A program made the translations under genes and the position numbers. A model generated the notes under the pieces. It saw nothing but the letters and a program-made list of their open reading frames with translations. It was not told the DNA's origin and made no database searches. Source: a virus. Taken from it: DNA of 64,000 nucleotides. The stretch covers positions 22,663 to 86,662 of the IMG/VR virus record IMGVR_UViG_3300023174_000120, one strand, 5' to 3'. Shown one piece after another: positions 9,801 through 19,682 of this stretch (position 1 is the stretch's first letter; each line of letters opens with the position of its first letter).

Positions 9801-12800
9801 TGCTGGTATAGAATCCAACACTGTCTGCATACGAAGATGAATCATAACCGGTATATACGTCCCAGTCTGTGGCATAGTCAAACATTAATCCTTCAACTCT
9901 AGTCTTAGGATAAACAATTCCAGTCATAAGTTGGCCAAGGTCTAATCCTGGCATGCCAGCTGTTGCTGTATAAAAATTTAAAACTCTATCGGCAGCATTT
10001 AATAAACTGGTTTTCTTATAATAGGATACCACCAATGTTTGACCGATTGGAGGGGTATAATTTAAAAATACAATTTTACTTCTATTTTTACGATATTCCC
10101 CAGTAAATTGTCCATAATCTTCATCGTAATAAGTTATAGAATAATCTAAACCTAATACCAGTGCGCCGCCTAATGTAACTGTAATTTTAGATTTATCGGG
10201 CTCTGCTTCCCAACTCAGCACAAATGAATTATCTGAACCATTACAAATAAAGGTGTCAACTGTTTGAAGATTTTCAATTTCAATACCTCTACTAACCCTA
10301 TCAAACTTCATTCCAATAAGATTTGTTCTAACAGTACCGCTGGTTAGATAATTGTCTGTCCACGATTTCCACGGATATACATTGGTTAATGTATTGGTAA
10401 TTGTAAAGGTAGAAGAACTTTCACTAGCAAGAATTTCTATGCTGGTAAATTGATTTGTATTTTTATCATAGTATGAAGGAAGATCAAAGTCAGTGTTGTA
10501 CGATCCAGTGGGCTCTAATACACTGTACTTAGATGTGAAACTTCTAATGTTGGTATGATAAGGTTTAACTTCCTTGATATAATCTTCAAAGTATTCAGTA
10601 TTTTGTAATTTATAAACTGTGCGTTGATCTAATGTTCCAGCATTGTTTACTACATTAATAAAGGATGTTTTAAATGCCCAATCTAATAATTTCTGTTCAC
10701 TTAGTGCATATTTTACTGCTTTGAAAAATAAGTAATTCCAATTAACTTTTAAGTCATTGATAAACAAATCATCTCTTAATGCTATCAAAATATAATTTAA
10801 TTCAGTGTCAGGTGTTTGATCATATAGTGTTTGATCATAACTACTTACTTGATCAAAGTTAAGATTACTATTAGCAAAATCCCAAACAGTGTCTAATATT
10901 TGAATTGTACCATTTTCACTGTAGACAATATTAAACTGCTCACTAAAATCTCCTACCATACCATCAAGAACTCTTTCTACTATAATATAGTATCCTAAAC
11001 CACCATTTTTAATTTTGACATAATCCCCGGCCTGTAGATCTTCTAGTGATTCTAATTCATATATTTCGTCAACGGTATAAGCATAATCTACGAATGGGTT
11101 ATAATCAGGGCTGATCCAATCACGATAGTCCCAATAGATGGTAGTATTATACTGTTGTGTATGTATTCTTGACCAAGTACTAGTTGACACATCGTAAACA
11201 AACTCGCTCCACTTTCCATTATTTTCGGCATCTGCTAAAACAATTACAGTATAAGATCTAACTTGCAATACCGGCGCCGTTGTAAACTTAGATCCAGCAT
11301 TTACTATTTCGGTATCAATTACACTGCCATATTGGTCAATAATTGTTTTAATTTCGGCCAAAGAATCAGTGGGCAATTTAACCAATGGGCTTATCTTATA
11401 TCCATATCCCGGATTGTCAATATTAACAGTGACTATTCTACCATTTTCTATTTCACAAGAAATTTCAGCCTTTACAAAATTTCTAGTATCAACTGTTAAT
11501 AATCCTTCGTTGTCTTCAACTACTTCATCGTACCTATGACTATCTTCATACGGCACGGTTTCTTGTTTGTTTAAATTAGCAAAACTATAATTGCCAGTAA
11601 TACGATTCGTAATTAGCACACCGTTAGAAAATTCAACAATATTTCTAATGGCCTCGGATCTATTTTTAAACAGAGTTTGGCGTGGTCTGATACTGATCCC
11701 GTACCTGGCTCTGGAGGACAAAGCAGGATCAGGAACTGGATTACCTAAACTATCGTGCCCTAATAAACTGTCAAATAGTTTCTTTTCTAACAGTGTATTT
11801 GGTCGGCTGGTTGCTAATCCTTCCTGTAGTAGTAACCATTCAGTGTGCAATGGAATAGGATTATTAATAATATCGTAATTGATATTAATATGTATTCTGT
11901 CATCAACTAGTGTATCACCCAGATTAGATAACATCATAGAATCTTGATCAATAATCGCAGCATATTTTAACCCGTATAATGTTGGGTCAGCTATAATACT
12001 TGCTATTTGATTGGCAGTGATTCTTCTGTTTTTTGTATTAGGTAATGTTACTTTATTTTTTACCCAGAAATAATATCTGTTTTCAAATGACAAAGTAGCA
12101 GAATTATAGACCTGTTTGATAGATACCACAGAATCATCAGGGTATTTAGGTTGTCCACTGATTCCCTGTGATAATCCTGCTACTGTATCAGCAATTTGAG
12201 ACCATTCGCTAGGCAAGTATGGAGTTCCTACCCATTCGTATATGTCAATGCTGGAACCAGGAAACACTCGTCCCCAGTTGTTTTTTCTATAGGTTACATC
12301 TGCCTGTTCGTACCAAACATATTTTACTGTACTGAGATCCCACCATAACTCGCCGACATGACTATCTAACCAGTTGATATCGGTATTATTAACGGTAGCA
12401 CTAGTGCCGGTTGAATATATTGCAGGATCTGTAAGAGATTTATATCTTACGTCTTGATCTGCTTGTCCGGCAATTTTACCTTTTACCGGATCAATGGTGT
12501 CGAGGTAATCAATTACTTCTTCATTAAAAGAATCAATTATGGAAATTTTCTGTACGGTGTTTAAATCCACTAATTGATTTTGTTTTCTAATTGCTTGAAG
12601 ACTGTCAGATTCTGTGTCTATTTTATAAAATTGATGAACAGCACCCGGTGTATCGCTACTATAAGCAGGAGCACCAACATAGATGCTGTTGTCATTAACT
12701 GCTACGCTATATCCATAATTGGTTCCAGAACTGGCATTCACAGGAACAAGTTCGTAAGTTAATCTAAATTTATTTGTTTTTCTATTATAGATATAAACCG

Positions 12801-15800
12801 ATCCCGAATCATTAGATGAATCGTAAAATACTGTAGAGTCAGCGTCAAATGTTGTGGATTCAGCAAGTGTAGCACTGTCTGGGTTTTTGGCATAGGGAGT
12901 GGTCGGATCAGGCTGATCAGCAGACGATAACAGATCTTTATAGGTATCAAATGTTGTAATGATATGTTTATTTTTACCTATAGCAGAAATAACTAATTCT
13001 GTATTATTATTGTTAATATCAATTGCTTGCCCAAACTTCATTCCGACTGTCGGTAGCGGATTCTCTAAAACACTATCTAATACAAATAAATGGTTAGTTA
13101 ATGTATACACAGCAACCTTACCATAAGATTGATCAGTACCCCTAGCATCTATTGCCGAAACAAACAAATATGATCCATCTGAAGAAACTTTAACAACTTC
13201 TCCAAATTTAGAATGGTCGCCGAATGGTGAGCTAATTGTTTGAATATAAGTTAATGATGTTCCTGTAAAGATTGAAACTATCCCAGCATTGTTTGAATGT
13301 CCGGGGGCGCCAATTGCTATTACACCAGCATCGTCAGATCCACTGATTGAATATCCCCAACGATCCCCGGAAGCTAATGTTACACTGGAAGTCGTAACTG
13401 ATTCAACGTAACTCAGATCAATTGTTCCGGTAGTAACAGTGCTGGTAGTTACAAGATAGGCATAAACATGACCGGTTCCTTGATTATAAATCTGGGGAGC
13501 GCCCACAAGAAGAAGTTTTCCATCATCGGTTTCTGTTTGTTGAACATAGAGACTATGTCCAAATCTTTCATAACTAGAAGGATTAGGACTTAACAAAACA
13601 CGTTGGGTATATTCTTCGTTTGTAAGCGGATCAATTGAGCTGATTTTTACCAGCCCTTCTTGAGTAGAGGTGCTTACTGTTCCTGTATTATAAGCATATC
13701 TAATACTGCTAAAATCGTTAGATTTAGTTCCACTTGCACCCGGTGCTCCGGCAAAAAATATCCCATAACCAGAAGACCCTGTAACACCAATAAAATCTCT
13801 ATCATCGTATGCTAAAGAATATCCAAATTCAGCATTGCCGCCTGGCGCATGATAAGTTATTGAATTGGTATTAAGATTATATCGAATTTTAACTTCAACG
13901 CTACCTTTATTTTTTTCAACATCATATTTTTCAGCGTATACAAATACTGTTCCTGTATTGTTGGTAGATTTATACCCAGTAGCGCCAACCATAAAGATAT
14001 TTGAATTTTTGGCTTTAGTTAAACTCCATCCCAACTTTTCATTGGCTATTGAATTTGATCCAGCAATTGAATATCTATTGTAATTCTTTACCTTTTGATA
14101 AACTACCCAATTACCACTCCCATCATCGTCAACCCACAATTTTGTTTTAACTGGGAATTGTAATAACGTGTTGTCAGAGGGTAATTCATCGTACAAACTA
14201 TAGCGAGAATTAACAAATTTAAACAACAGACCAGTCGATGCTAGTTCTGTAATAGCATTAGGGGTCGGATAATCAATGACAAACTCTGTAATTTTATTAC
14301 TGACAGATTTTACTATATAAATTCCATCAATTCTGCTGTCGCACTCATATATAGCAATAATATCGCCTTTAGATAGGTAATGAGTCTTATCCGTTTTTAA
14401 TGTAAGTTCGCCTGTAGTACCGTCCTCTACAGAAGCTCCTATTATTCTAGAACTGGATAATGTGTATCTAAACACACCCCAGTCATTATTTTTCTTGGCT
14501 GCTACCCAAACTGTATCTCCACGTTTTATAAGTGTACCAGAGTCTTGAATAGATAATACAGCAGTTTCATTATATGCCGTATAATTAACATCATCAAAAT
14601 TCACATATCCAGCAATAGGCAATTGAAACATATCTGTGCTGGAAGTAGTAACAAATGTTGTAGTAGCAACATAATCAGTAGGAACAATAGACCAACTGGT
14701 TGACGTACTGTAATAAATTAAATCATTAGGAACGGACGGAACTGAATCGATAAATTTGATAATTTGTGGATTTTCAATGAACTTACCTTCCACAAGAGAT
14801 ACTTCTAATTCCTTAAATGTTTCGTAAGATCCATAATGTCCTACTCTAAATGCCCATTCTTCTGTATAATCTATATCGCCTTGAAGATTATGAATACTGG
14901 CCTTGGCCAATTTAGCAATTGAATTACGTGTTCCTTTTTCTTTAATATACCCCTGATAAAACTTGTACTGACTAATCGGATTAGTGAAGATATTGTTTAG
15001 ATAAACCCTAGGAGTGTAACCTGTAAGATGCTGAGCCATCTTTTGTTGAGCAGAATCAAAATTGTCAATATCTAAACTGTAAAAATCTTCAAACTGACTG
15101 ATTTTATAATCAAAGTTAGGAATAAGATCTGCAGTAGGTTTTGATCTTAAAACAGTCCACTTGGTAAAGTCAAATTCAGAATCACCAGGTATGTTTTTAT
15201 TAGCAGAATAATAATTTCCATTGAATCTAACAACATCGGCATATCTATAATCAGTATATGTTTTCCAATCGTCTACTACGGCAGTATCATAGATAAATCC
15301 TGGACTAAAATAATCTCCGTTCCATCCTGCTGTTCTAAATCCAACCAGCTTCATTCTACGTTGACGATATCCAGTTTCTACATCGTATATGGTGTCATTG
15401 AACATTGTGGTATTGTTAAACACCATTGCATGTTCTTTTTGTACATTATTAAGAACAACAAAGTATATACCTTGTGGAGTATTGCTGGTGCGAATAGTAC
15501 AGGTGCCATTATCTCTGTTCACGCTTAAATTACTATGTCTAATAGCTTTTCCATTGACCTGTAATACTGCACGATGATAAAAGTTATCAAATATATTATC
15601 GACCACACTATCTGCCGAATAAAACTTAACCTGATCAGCAAATGGACTTAATGTGATTACGCTATTGTCTGCCCAATTCTGTGTAGTCCAAAACAAAAAC
15701 TCATTTCCTGAAAATTTCCAATCTAATATTGTTTGAAGATCGTTATTAAATTGATCAAAAATAAATCCTTGATCTTCTAACCATGCTCCATACCCTACAA

Positions 15801-18800
15801 TAAGATCATAAACTTCTTGAATTTTATCAAACTCAGTGCCGTATGGAATCTGAACTACTTTTTTATCATATCTAATAGCAGTCTGTACACTGACACCGCC
15901 GTTGATCGGTAATGATGGTAATAATTGGAAAAGATTAGCGTTAAAGGTATCTCCACTCTTATGATTAATTTTTACTCTGTAAAATCTATCACCATATGAA
16001 ACTATCTGGCCTTGTTGATAAAATACTCCATATGTTGCCGATTGTGCTGTAGTAACGTCAACATCGGTCAATCCAGTGCTACCACCCGATGAACTAGACT
16101 TCCATAAAACATACGGTTGAGAAACTCCACCTACTGTAATTGTCGGTGTGGTGGCATTACGAACTGCTGGATATACATTAAAATATGGTCTATAATTGTC
16201 ATACCCCCTAACTATAAACTTTCCATTAGACTTTTGAACAATAATACCAGAAATTGCTGTTACCTTAACTGGATTGCTGGTGTTTAAAATGAGATTATAA
16301 TCTTCAGGGGGGAGTATTGCCCCCGAACTTGAACTGGTAGGATCAATTGCATCAATAATAATCTGCATTTTATTTTTGCTAATGAATCCTCCGACCTTAT
16401 AGAACAAATTAAAATCAACATACGCAAGATCGCTCTTTAGCTCTTGTATATAATTTCCAGTTCTTTGTCTACCGGCCTCACTGACAAATACTGAATATCC
16501 AGTTGTTAAATCACTACCATTGCCGTGTATTTTAACCACATCGGGACTTAAAAACTGATGATCATCGCCATATGTCCATTGATCAGCAATATTTTTTGTA
16601 AGTCTAATAGGATCATACAATAACGCAGCATAGTCAGCGGGTTTGGTTAATGCCAATAATTTCTGCAATACAAATGGCCAATAGCTACTACGACGCCATG
16701 CTGTTTCCGCAGGTCCTTGCTGATTAAACGTCCATAAACTTCTAATTTTGCCAGGGGTTATGCTGTTGTCTTGAACAATTAATTCAGTAGGATCTAATAA
16801 ATCGCCAAACTCATCAACTGGTATTACATCCAATAATCCTTCGCGCACATACAAAGGATTAACTACTCCATTGATTCTACCTGCTGATAAATCTTCCCAA
16901 AGCAAACTATTACCACTGGTGTATGGGGCAGGGCCATAGAGGGTGCTCCACCAATCAGGCTCAATTGTAAATCCTAGCATTTCCCAAGGAGCAGTGTGGG
17001 GGCGATCTGTATCGTAAAAATATTTGTAAATTGCTCTCCAACTACCTGTTAGATTGGTGTCTACAGTGGAATTGTAAGTGTTGGTATAATTCCATGTGTA
17101 AGGATTACCTTCGTCAAAAGACGAATTACTGGTAATTTCTATACCATAGATACCTGCCCAATTATTAAAATCGCCATTGATTATACCCTTTATTTCGTCT
17201 TGAGTGTATTGTGTAGCTCTAAATGCTCCAGGAATAACAGTATTATAATCTAATAGTTCGTTACGATACGATGCCTTGATATTATTAAAAATACGTTTTT
17301 CAAATTCTAAAATAATATCATCTCTGTAATCATTATAGGCAATCATTAAACTACCGTCGTGACCTTGAATAACCATTGTATCTTGGTCTACGTAAGTTGT
17401 ATCATTAAAAATCTTAGGAATATATTTTGGATATAATCCTAATTTTGTAGGAGTAGATGGAACAAAATTACCAACTGTATTGGTGTAATCATTTATAACA
17501 ATGGTATCGCCTACTGCCAAATCAACTAGTATTTTAACACTGGAATCATTAACTTCAAATTGATATTCGATATCATGTATCAATTGTGATCCATTAAGAT
17601 ATACCAACACTGCTCTCATTGACAACACCAAAGGATCATAGTCAGTAGTAATCGAATAAATCTTATTTCTGCTATTGGTAACCGTCCAAGTTCTTACAAT
17701 CTTATCTGTACCATATGGAGTCATATCAGACAGATAATACGGACTTAATGTATCTTTGTCGGCATTTAATTCATTAAGAACCTGATCAACAGCCGCAACC
17801 GGATCAGTCTGATTATCAATCTTTGTTATTTTTCTTAAGAAAGCCAATTTATACTGATTGTACTGCTCTGCTGCCTTATCTATTGCGTCAATTAAATTGT
17901 GTTCTTTTTTACCAATGAATATTTGAGCAAAGGCCAACGGATTTATATTTGAAATTAATCTACGTTGACTATTGTTAACATGATCTGCTATCTCACTTAA
18001 TGTAAGACTAGAAATTGATCCATTTAACGGATTGTTAGTTAACCCTAACGGCGGTTCATAATAAGTATCACCTGTTTCCGGCGATACCAATGTTGGAATA
18101 GGATAAGTGTCGGTCCCTGACCAAACATTAACATACTCGTTATCTAATTTACAATAAGTAATACCGGTAGAAATTATTTTGGTAGTCTGACTATCAACCG
18201 AAATTGAAATCGTATCAGTCATGAAATAGTTTTTAAACAGATAACTACCAGTTCCTACACTATTTCGATATTTTATTTTAAATTGTAAAATAGGATCGTA
18301 AATAGTTCCTATTTCATATCCAAATATTTTATTTCCAGCAAAATCACTTTTATAATAAGTGATGTCACTATAACTATTTCCTTGATTATCAAAAAGATCA
18401 AATAATGGTGCTTGATTTATAGTTGTATGTTGCTGAGCATATATCCAAGTATCGCCATCATACCACCAACTGGTACCAGCATAATCGTTGCCAAGAATAG
18501 CACTGGTTACCGATCCTGCTGCCGGTACTGCTATTTCTTCAAGCGTTAATCTTGTTGTGTTTTGAATGACAACATAATTAACTTGATAAATTTTACTGCG
18601 CACTGTCGAATCAGTATCAGCAGTGAAAATAACTTTATGACCCTGCTCTAATAACACTCCATCAACATAATATCCAGCCGACCCTTCTACTGTATTAAAA
18701 GCATCGGTGGTTGTGGTATCAATTAAATCAATATCCGGAATTCCTACACTGCCATAATTGTATAATTTTAAATCTGCTTTAAATTCAATGATAGGACGTC

Positions 18801-19680
18801 TTGCTCTTTTATCAGATGGATATACCGGCTGTTGATCAGATGCTGCTGCACTGATTTTAATAACATCTTTATGCACCCATCGATTATATCTAGACCAAGA
18901 ATTTAGATCTTTACTGGCTCGATTAATGGTAACATATTCGATATTCTCTGGAAGATTTTTGTAACCATCAAAAGGATAATCATCAAAAGGATCGGCATCA
19001 AAATGATCGATATAAAGTGTTGTAATATCTTCTGAAGAATTTAAATCATCGTATGGTACTAATTTAATTACAGATCCAACACCTTCGACAAAAAAGTCTC
19101 GCCCTTGATAAGATTCAGGAGAAACATTTCCTAAAAATCTTAACTTCATTCCATTTAATAAATCAATTCCGTTATAGGTGTAACTGGAAGTTGTAAGAAT
19201 ATCAGTTTCAATGTTCAACACCTGTGTGCTGGTATTGTTGATGACTACATTATCAGGGCCGTTAACTAACCAATAGTAATTTTGATAATTTACAAATTTA
19301 TCCCAATCAATATGAGGGTCGTATGAATAAAAACTACTTCTATATAACCTATCAAAATTATCAGGATACCCACCATTCAGCTGAATCTCGTTAGTAAGAT
19401 CATCTATGCCTATTACATCTTGCACTGTTCCTAAACTGTCTTTAATAACACAGGCTGGTTCTAATTGATAGTTTCCACGAAGGGGTGATGATTCAGCAAC
19501 ATAGATATCGCTAGTGGAAACATAATTAGGCGTAATTGTAGATCCTATGTAACCATCTATTCTTTCTAGCTGGGCAGGATTAATTAATTGATCAAGTGTA
19601 CTGGATAAGAATTTAGAATTTTTTTCAGTTCTTAAAAATTCAGGTAGTAAATTAATTGATTTAATATCTTTAGCGGCCAT
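6859..19680 (-). CDS. giant 4273-residue virion/baseplate-associated protein
   Basis: A single uninterrupted 12.8-kb frame directly downstream of gp6, the place where T4 has gp7, so a baseplate or tail-periphery role is inferred. Visible parts: an N-terminal region beginning SINLLPEFLRTEKNSKFL; a helical stretch near 585-615 (HNLIDAIDKAAEQYNQYKL); a seven-blade FG-GAP-like beta-propeller at about 1880-2355 (FGHSL...LLLVGAP, WGYSI...IAIGAPG, YGYSV...IYVGAP); repeated beta domains of the form VxVNGxxLxxxxDYxI at about 690, 3170, 3475, 3565, 3695 and 3805; and a dockerin/EF-hand-like loop DLNGDGQVTLTDAL at about 4140 near the C-terminus. Few charged low-complexity regions are seen. I recognise similar giant proteins in aquatic T4-like phages but no proven function. 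Start ATG lies 2 nt after the gp6 stop. Confidence 0.85.
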   Translation of the reverse strand: MAAKDIKSINLLPEFLRTEKNSKFLSSTLDQLINPAQLERIDGYIGSTITPNYVSTSDIYVAESSPLRGNYQLEPACVIKDSLGTVQDVIGIDDLTNEIQLNGGYPDNFDRLYRSSFYSYDPHIDWDKFVNYQNYYWLVNGPDNVVINNTSTQVLNIETDILTTSSYTYNGIDLLNGMKLRFLGNVSPESYQGRDFFVEGVGSVIKLVPYDDLNSSEDITTLYIDHFDADPFDDYPFDGYKNLPENIEYVTINRASKDLNSWSRYNRWVHKDVIKISAAASDQQPVYPSDKRARRPIIEFKADLKLYNYGSVGIPDIDLIDTTTTDAFNTVEGSAGYYVDGVLLEQGHKVIFTADTDSTVRSKIYQVNYVVIQNTTRLTLEEIAVPAAGSVTSAILGNDYAGTSWWYDGDTWIYAQQHTTINQAPLFDLFDNQGNSYSDITYYKSDFAGNKIFGYEIGTIYDPILQFKIKYRNSVGTGSYLFKNYFMTDTISISVDSQTTKIISTGITYCKLDNEYVNVWSGTDTYPIPTLVSPETGDTYYEPPLGLTNNPLNGSISSLTLSEIADHVNNSQRRLISNINPLAFAQIFIGKKEHNLIDAIDKAAEQYNQYKLAFLRKITKIDNQTDPVAAVDQVLNELNADKDTLSPYYLSDMTPYGTDKIVRTWTVTNSRNKIYSITTDYDPLVLSMRAVLVYLNGSQLIHDIEYQFEVNDSSVKILVDLAVGDTIVINDYTNTVGNFVPSTPTKLGLYPKYIPKIFNDTTYVDQDTMVIQGHDGSLMIAYNDYRDDIILEFEKRIFNNIKASYRNELLDYNTVIPGAFRATQYTQDEIKGIINGDFNNWAGIYGIEITSNSSFDEGNPYTWNYTNTYNSTVDTNLTGSWRAIYKYFYDTDRPHTAPWEMLGFTIEPDWWSTLYGPAPYTSGNSLLWEDLSAGRINGVVNPLYVREGLLDVIPVDEFGDLLDPTELIVQDNSITPGKIRSLWTFNQQGPAETAWRRSSYWPFVLQKLLALTKPADYAALLYDPIRLTKNIADQWTYGDDHQFLSPDVVKIHGNGSDLTTGYSVFVSEAGRQRTGNYIQELKSDLAYVDFNLFYKVGGFISKNKMQIIIDAIDPTSSSSGAILPPEDYNLILNTSNPVKVTAISGIIVQKSNGKFIVRGYDNYRPYFNVYPAVRNATTPTITVGGVSQPYVLWKSSSSGGSTGLTDVDVTTAQSATYGVFYQQGQIVSYGDRFYRVKINHKSGDTFNANLFQLLPSLPINGGVSVQTAIRYDKKVVQIPYGTEFDKIQEVYDLIVGYGAWLEDQGFIFDQFNNDLQTILDWKFSGNEFLFWTTQNWADNSVITLSPFADQVKFYSADSVVDNIFDNFYHRAVLQVNGKAIRHSNLSVNRDNGTCTIRTSNTPQGIYFVVLNNVQKEHAMVFNNTTMFNDTIYDVETGYRQRRMKLVGFRTAGWNGDYFSPGFIYDTAVVDDWKTYTDYRYADVVRFNGNYYSANKNIPGDSEFDFTKWTVLRSKPTADLIPNFDYKISQFEDFYSLDIDNFDSAQQKMAQHLTGYTPRVYLNNIFTNPISQYKFYQGYIKEKGTRNSIAKLAKASIHNLQGDIDYTEEWAFRVGHYGSYETFKELEVSLVEGKFIENPQIIKFIDSVPSVPNDLIYYSTSTSWSIVPTDYVATTTFVTTSSTDMFQLPIAGYVNFDDVNYTAYNETAVLSIQDSGTLIKRGDTVWVAAKKNNDWGVFRYTLSSSRIIGASVEDGTTGELTLKTDKTHYLSKGDIIAIYECDSRIDGIYIVKSVSNKITEFVIDYPTPNAITELASTGLLFKFVNSRYSLYDELPSDNTLLQFPVKTKLWVDDDGSGNWVVYQKVKNYNRYSIAGSNSIANEKLGWSLTKAKNSNIFMVGATGYKSTNNTGTVFVYAEKYDVEKNKGSVEVKIRYNLNTNSITYHAPGGNAEFGYSLAYDDRDFIGVTGSSGYGIFFAGAPGASGTKSNDFSSIRYAYNTGTVSTSTQEGLVKISSIDPLTNEEYTQRVLLSPNPSSYERFGHSLYVQQTETDDGKLLLVGAPQIYNQGTGHVYAYLVTTSTVTTGTIDLSYVESVTTSSVTLASGDRWGYSISGSDDAGVIAIGAPGHSNNAGIVSIFTGTSLTYIQTISSPFGDHSKFGEVVKVSSDGSYLFVSAIDARGTDQSYGKVAVYTLTNHLFVLDSVLENPLPTVGMKFGQAIDINNNNTELVISAIGKNKHIITTFDTYKDLLSSADQPDPTTPYAKNPDSATLAESTTFDADSTVFYDSSNDSGSVYIYNRKTNKFRLTYELVPVNASSGTNYGYSVAVNDNSIYVGAPAYSSDTPGAVHQFYKIDTESDSLQAIRKQNQLVDLNTVQKISIIDSFNEEVIDYLDTIDPVKGKIAGQADQDVRYKSLTDPAIYSTGTSATVNNTDINWLDSHVGELWWDLSTVKYVWYEQADVTYRKNNWGRVFPGSSIDIYEWVGTPYLPSEWSQIADTVAGLSQGISGQPKYPDDSVVSIKQVYNSATLSFENRYYFWVKNKVTLPNTKNRRITANQIASIIADPTLYGLKYAAIIDQDSMMLSNLGDTLVDDRIHININYDIINNPIPLHTEWLLLQEGLATSRPNTLLEKKLFDSLLGHDSLGNPVPDPALSSRARYGISIRPRQTLFKNRSEAIRNIVEFSNGVLITNRITGNYSFANLNKQETVPYEDSHRYDEVVEDNEGLLTVDTRNFVKAEISCEIENGRIVTVNIDNPGYGYKISPLVKLPTDSLAEIKTIIDQYGSVIDTEIVNAGSKFTTAPVLQVRSYTVIVLADAENNGKWSEFVYDVSTSTWSRIHTQQYNTTIYWDYRDWISPDYNPFVDYAYTVDEIYELESLEDLQAGDYVKIKNGGLGYYIIVERVLDGMVGDFSEQFNIVYSENGTIQILDTVWDFANSNLNFDQVSSYDQTLYDQTPDTELNYILIALRDDLFINDLKVNWNYLFFKAVKYALSEQKLLDWAFKTSFINVVNNAGTLDQRTVYKLQNTEYFEDYIKEVKPYHTNIRSFTSKYSVLEPTGSYNTDFDLPSYYDKNTNQFTSIEILASESSSTFTITNTLTNVYPWKSWTDNYLTSGTVRTNLIGMKFDRVSRGIEIENLQTVDTFICNGSDNSFVLSWEAEPDKSKITVTLGGALVLGLDYSITYYDEDYGQFTGEYRKNRSKIVFLNYTPPIGQTLVVSYYKKTSLLNAADRVLNFYTATAGMPGLDLGQLMTGIVYPKTRVEGLMFDYATDWDVYTGYDSSSYADSVGFYTSTTSSSASSSVGGTWTSIHLSSIAGVSIGQYVNVSSTVTQTFTTATVQVVDINTSTNLVIFNTTTFATISTGSSIEFWTLDSEMSILDSAIEGGTWNTSTRVGALGINPEDITIDGDGFITANTSYAPEELVPGEVNESLGINVYTKNPQGGPIVLSSYVNVVAGTTTTQTLGIVPPSADNIIVTFNNNIFTYITGTNFTASTYTIDWAANQIVLPPQAVSGNLGYTIVSIGGGRPDQEAGVIDSSSVSVIGTSTVQAQSLSSYQSVKSAYVTLNGQKIESTGTGVYYELTYANSINRRAAVNVHRLPTDKTNTVTAWFFGTYNKYFNEVKEETFTITGSTYYTLSYPPGNIEPVAEEAIVELYDPATGQRNILRPPHTDYYKVVNLYSTTFPINNTGTYTLGSSLRVYVNGIELKPGFEYSVVGGTQVSINFGICQVNDVVAVLSKPATPNYDYDIVGNVLSLEPGFSTSKQIKVITYNNHDNMFIRTEQFIGLAGRRYQISRPALNDNYVWVIVNGIPLVNKLDYEILDDLVTVQISSRFEHTASDKITIISISDSPLATTVLGYRVFNDIFNRTHFKRLSKQNTTYLTQPLSFTDTEIYVADASVLTPPLVAKNMPGVVIIDGERIEFFTVTGNVLGQLRRSTLGTAPSFYSEENTKVIDQGLDQTVPYKENIYKQVLLTSTSTNTYSISSIDYVANTGTYHQYINDGITFSTNLILQEGQGFISNQIDVRYGGRKLNKTGTFHQDITVSYDSPRYTSIGTTSTVDLLPSTTVMGQGYIVEDTNQVWIYENSVDSSSVNGYVYRGLDYQPPEFTVEIIDKTMALNFGIDAVKMAIGVLPEDLLYDLNGDGQVTLTDALSYVKLAVGYDFTELGFTVNTESNASLLIKNSFDLILNIDNGVQGGIKLVVTKKDLTTVWNDIISSDETKSLMVSSTTQAKFLQLRPAELPDKYYYGGDPGLVGDDGYAITTDEDQPLEGN

Positions 19681-19682
19681 TA

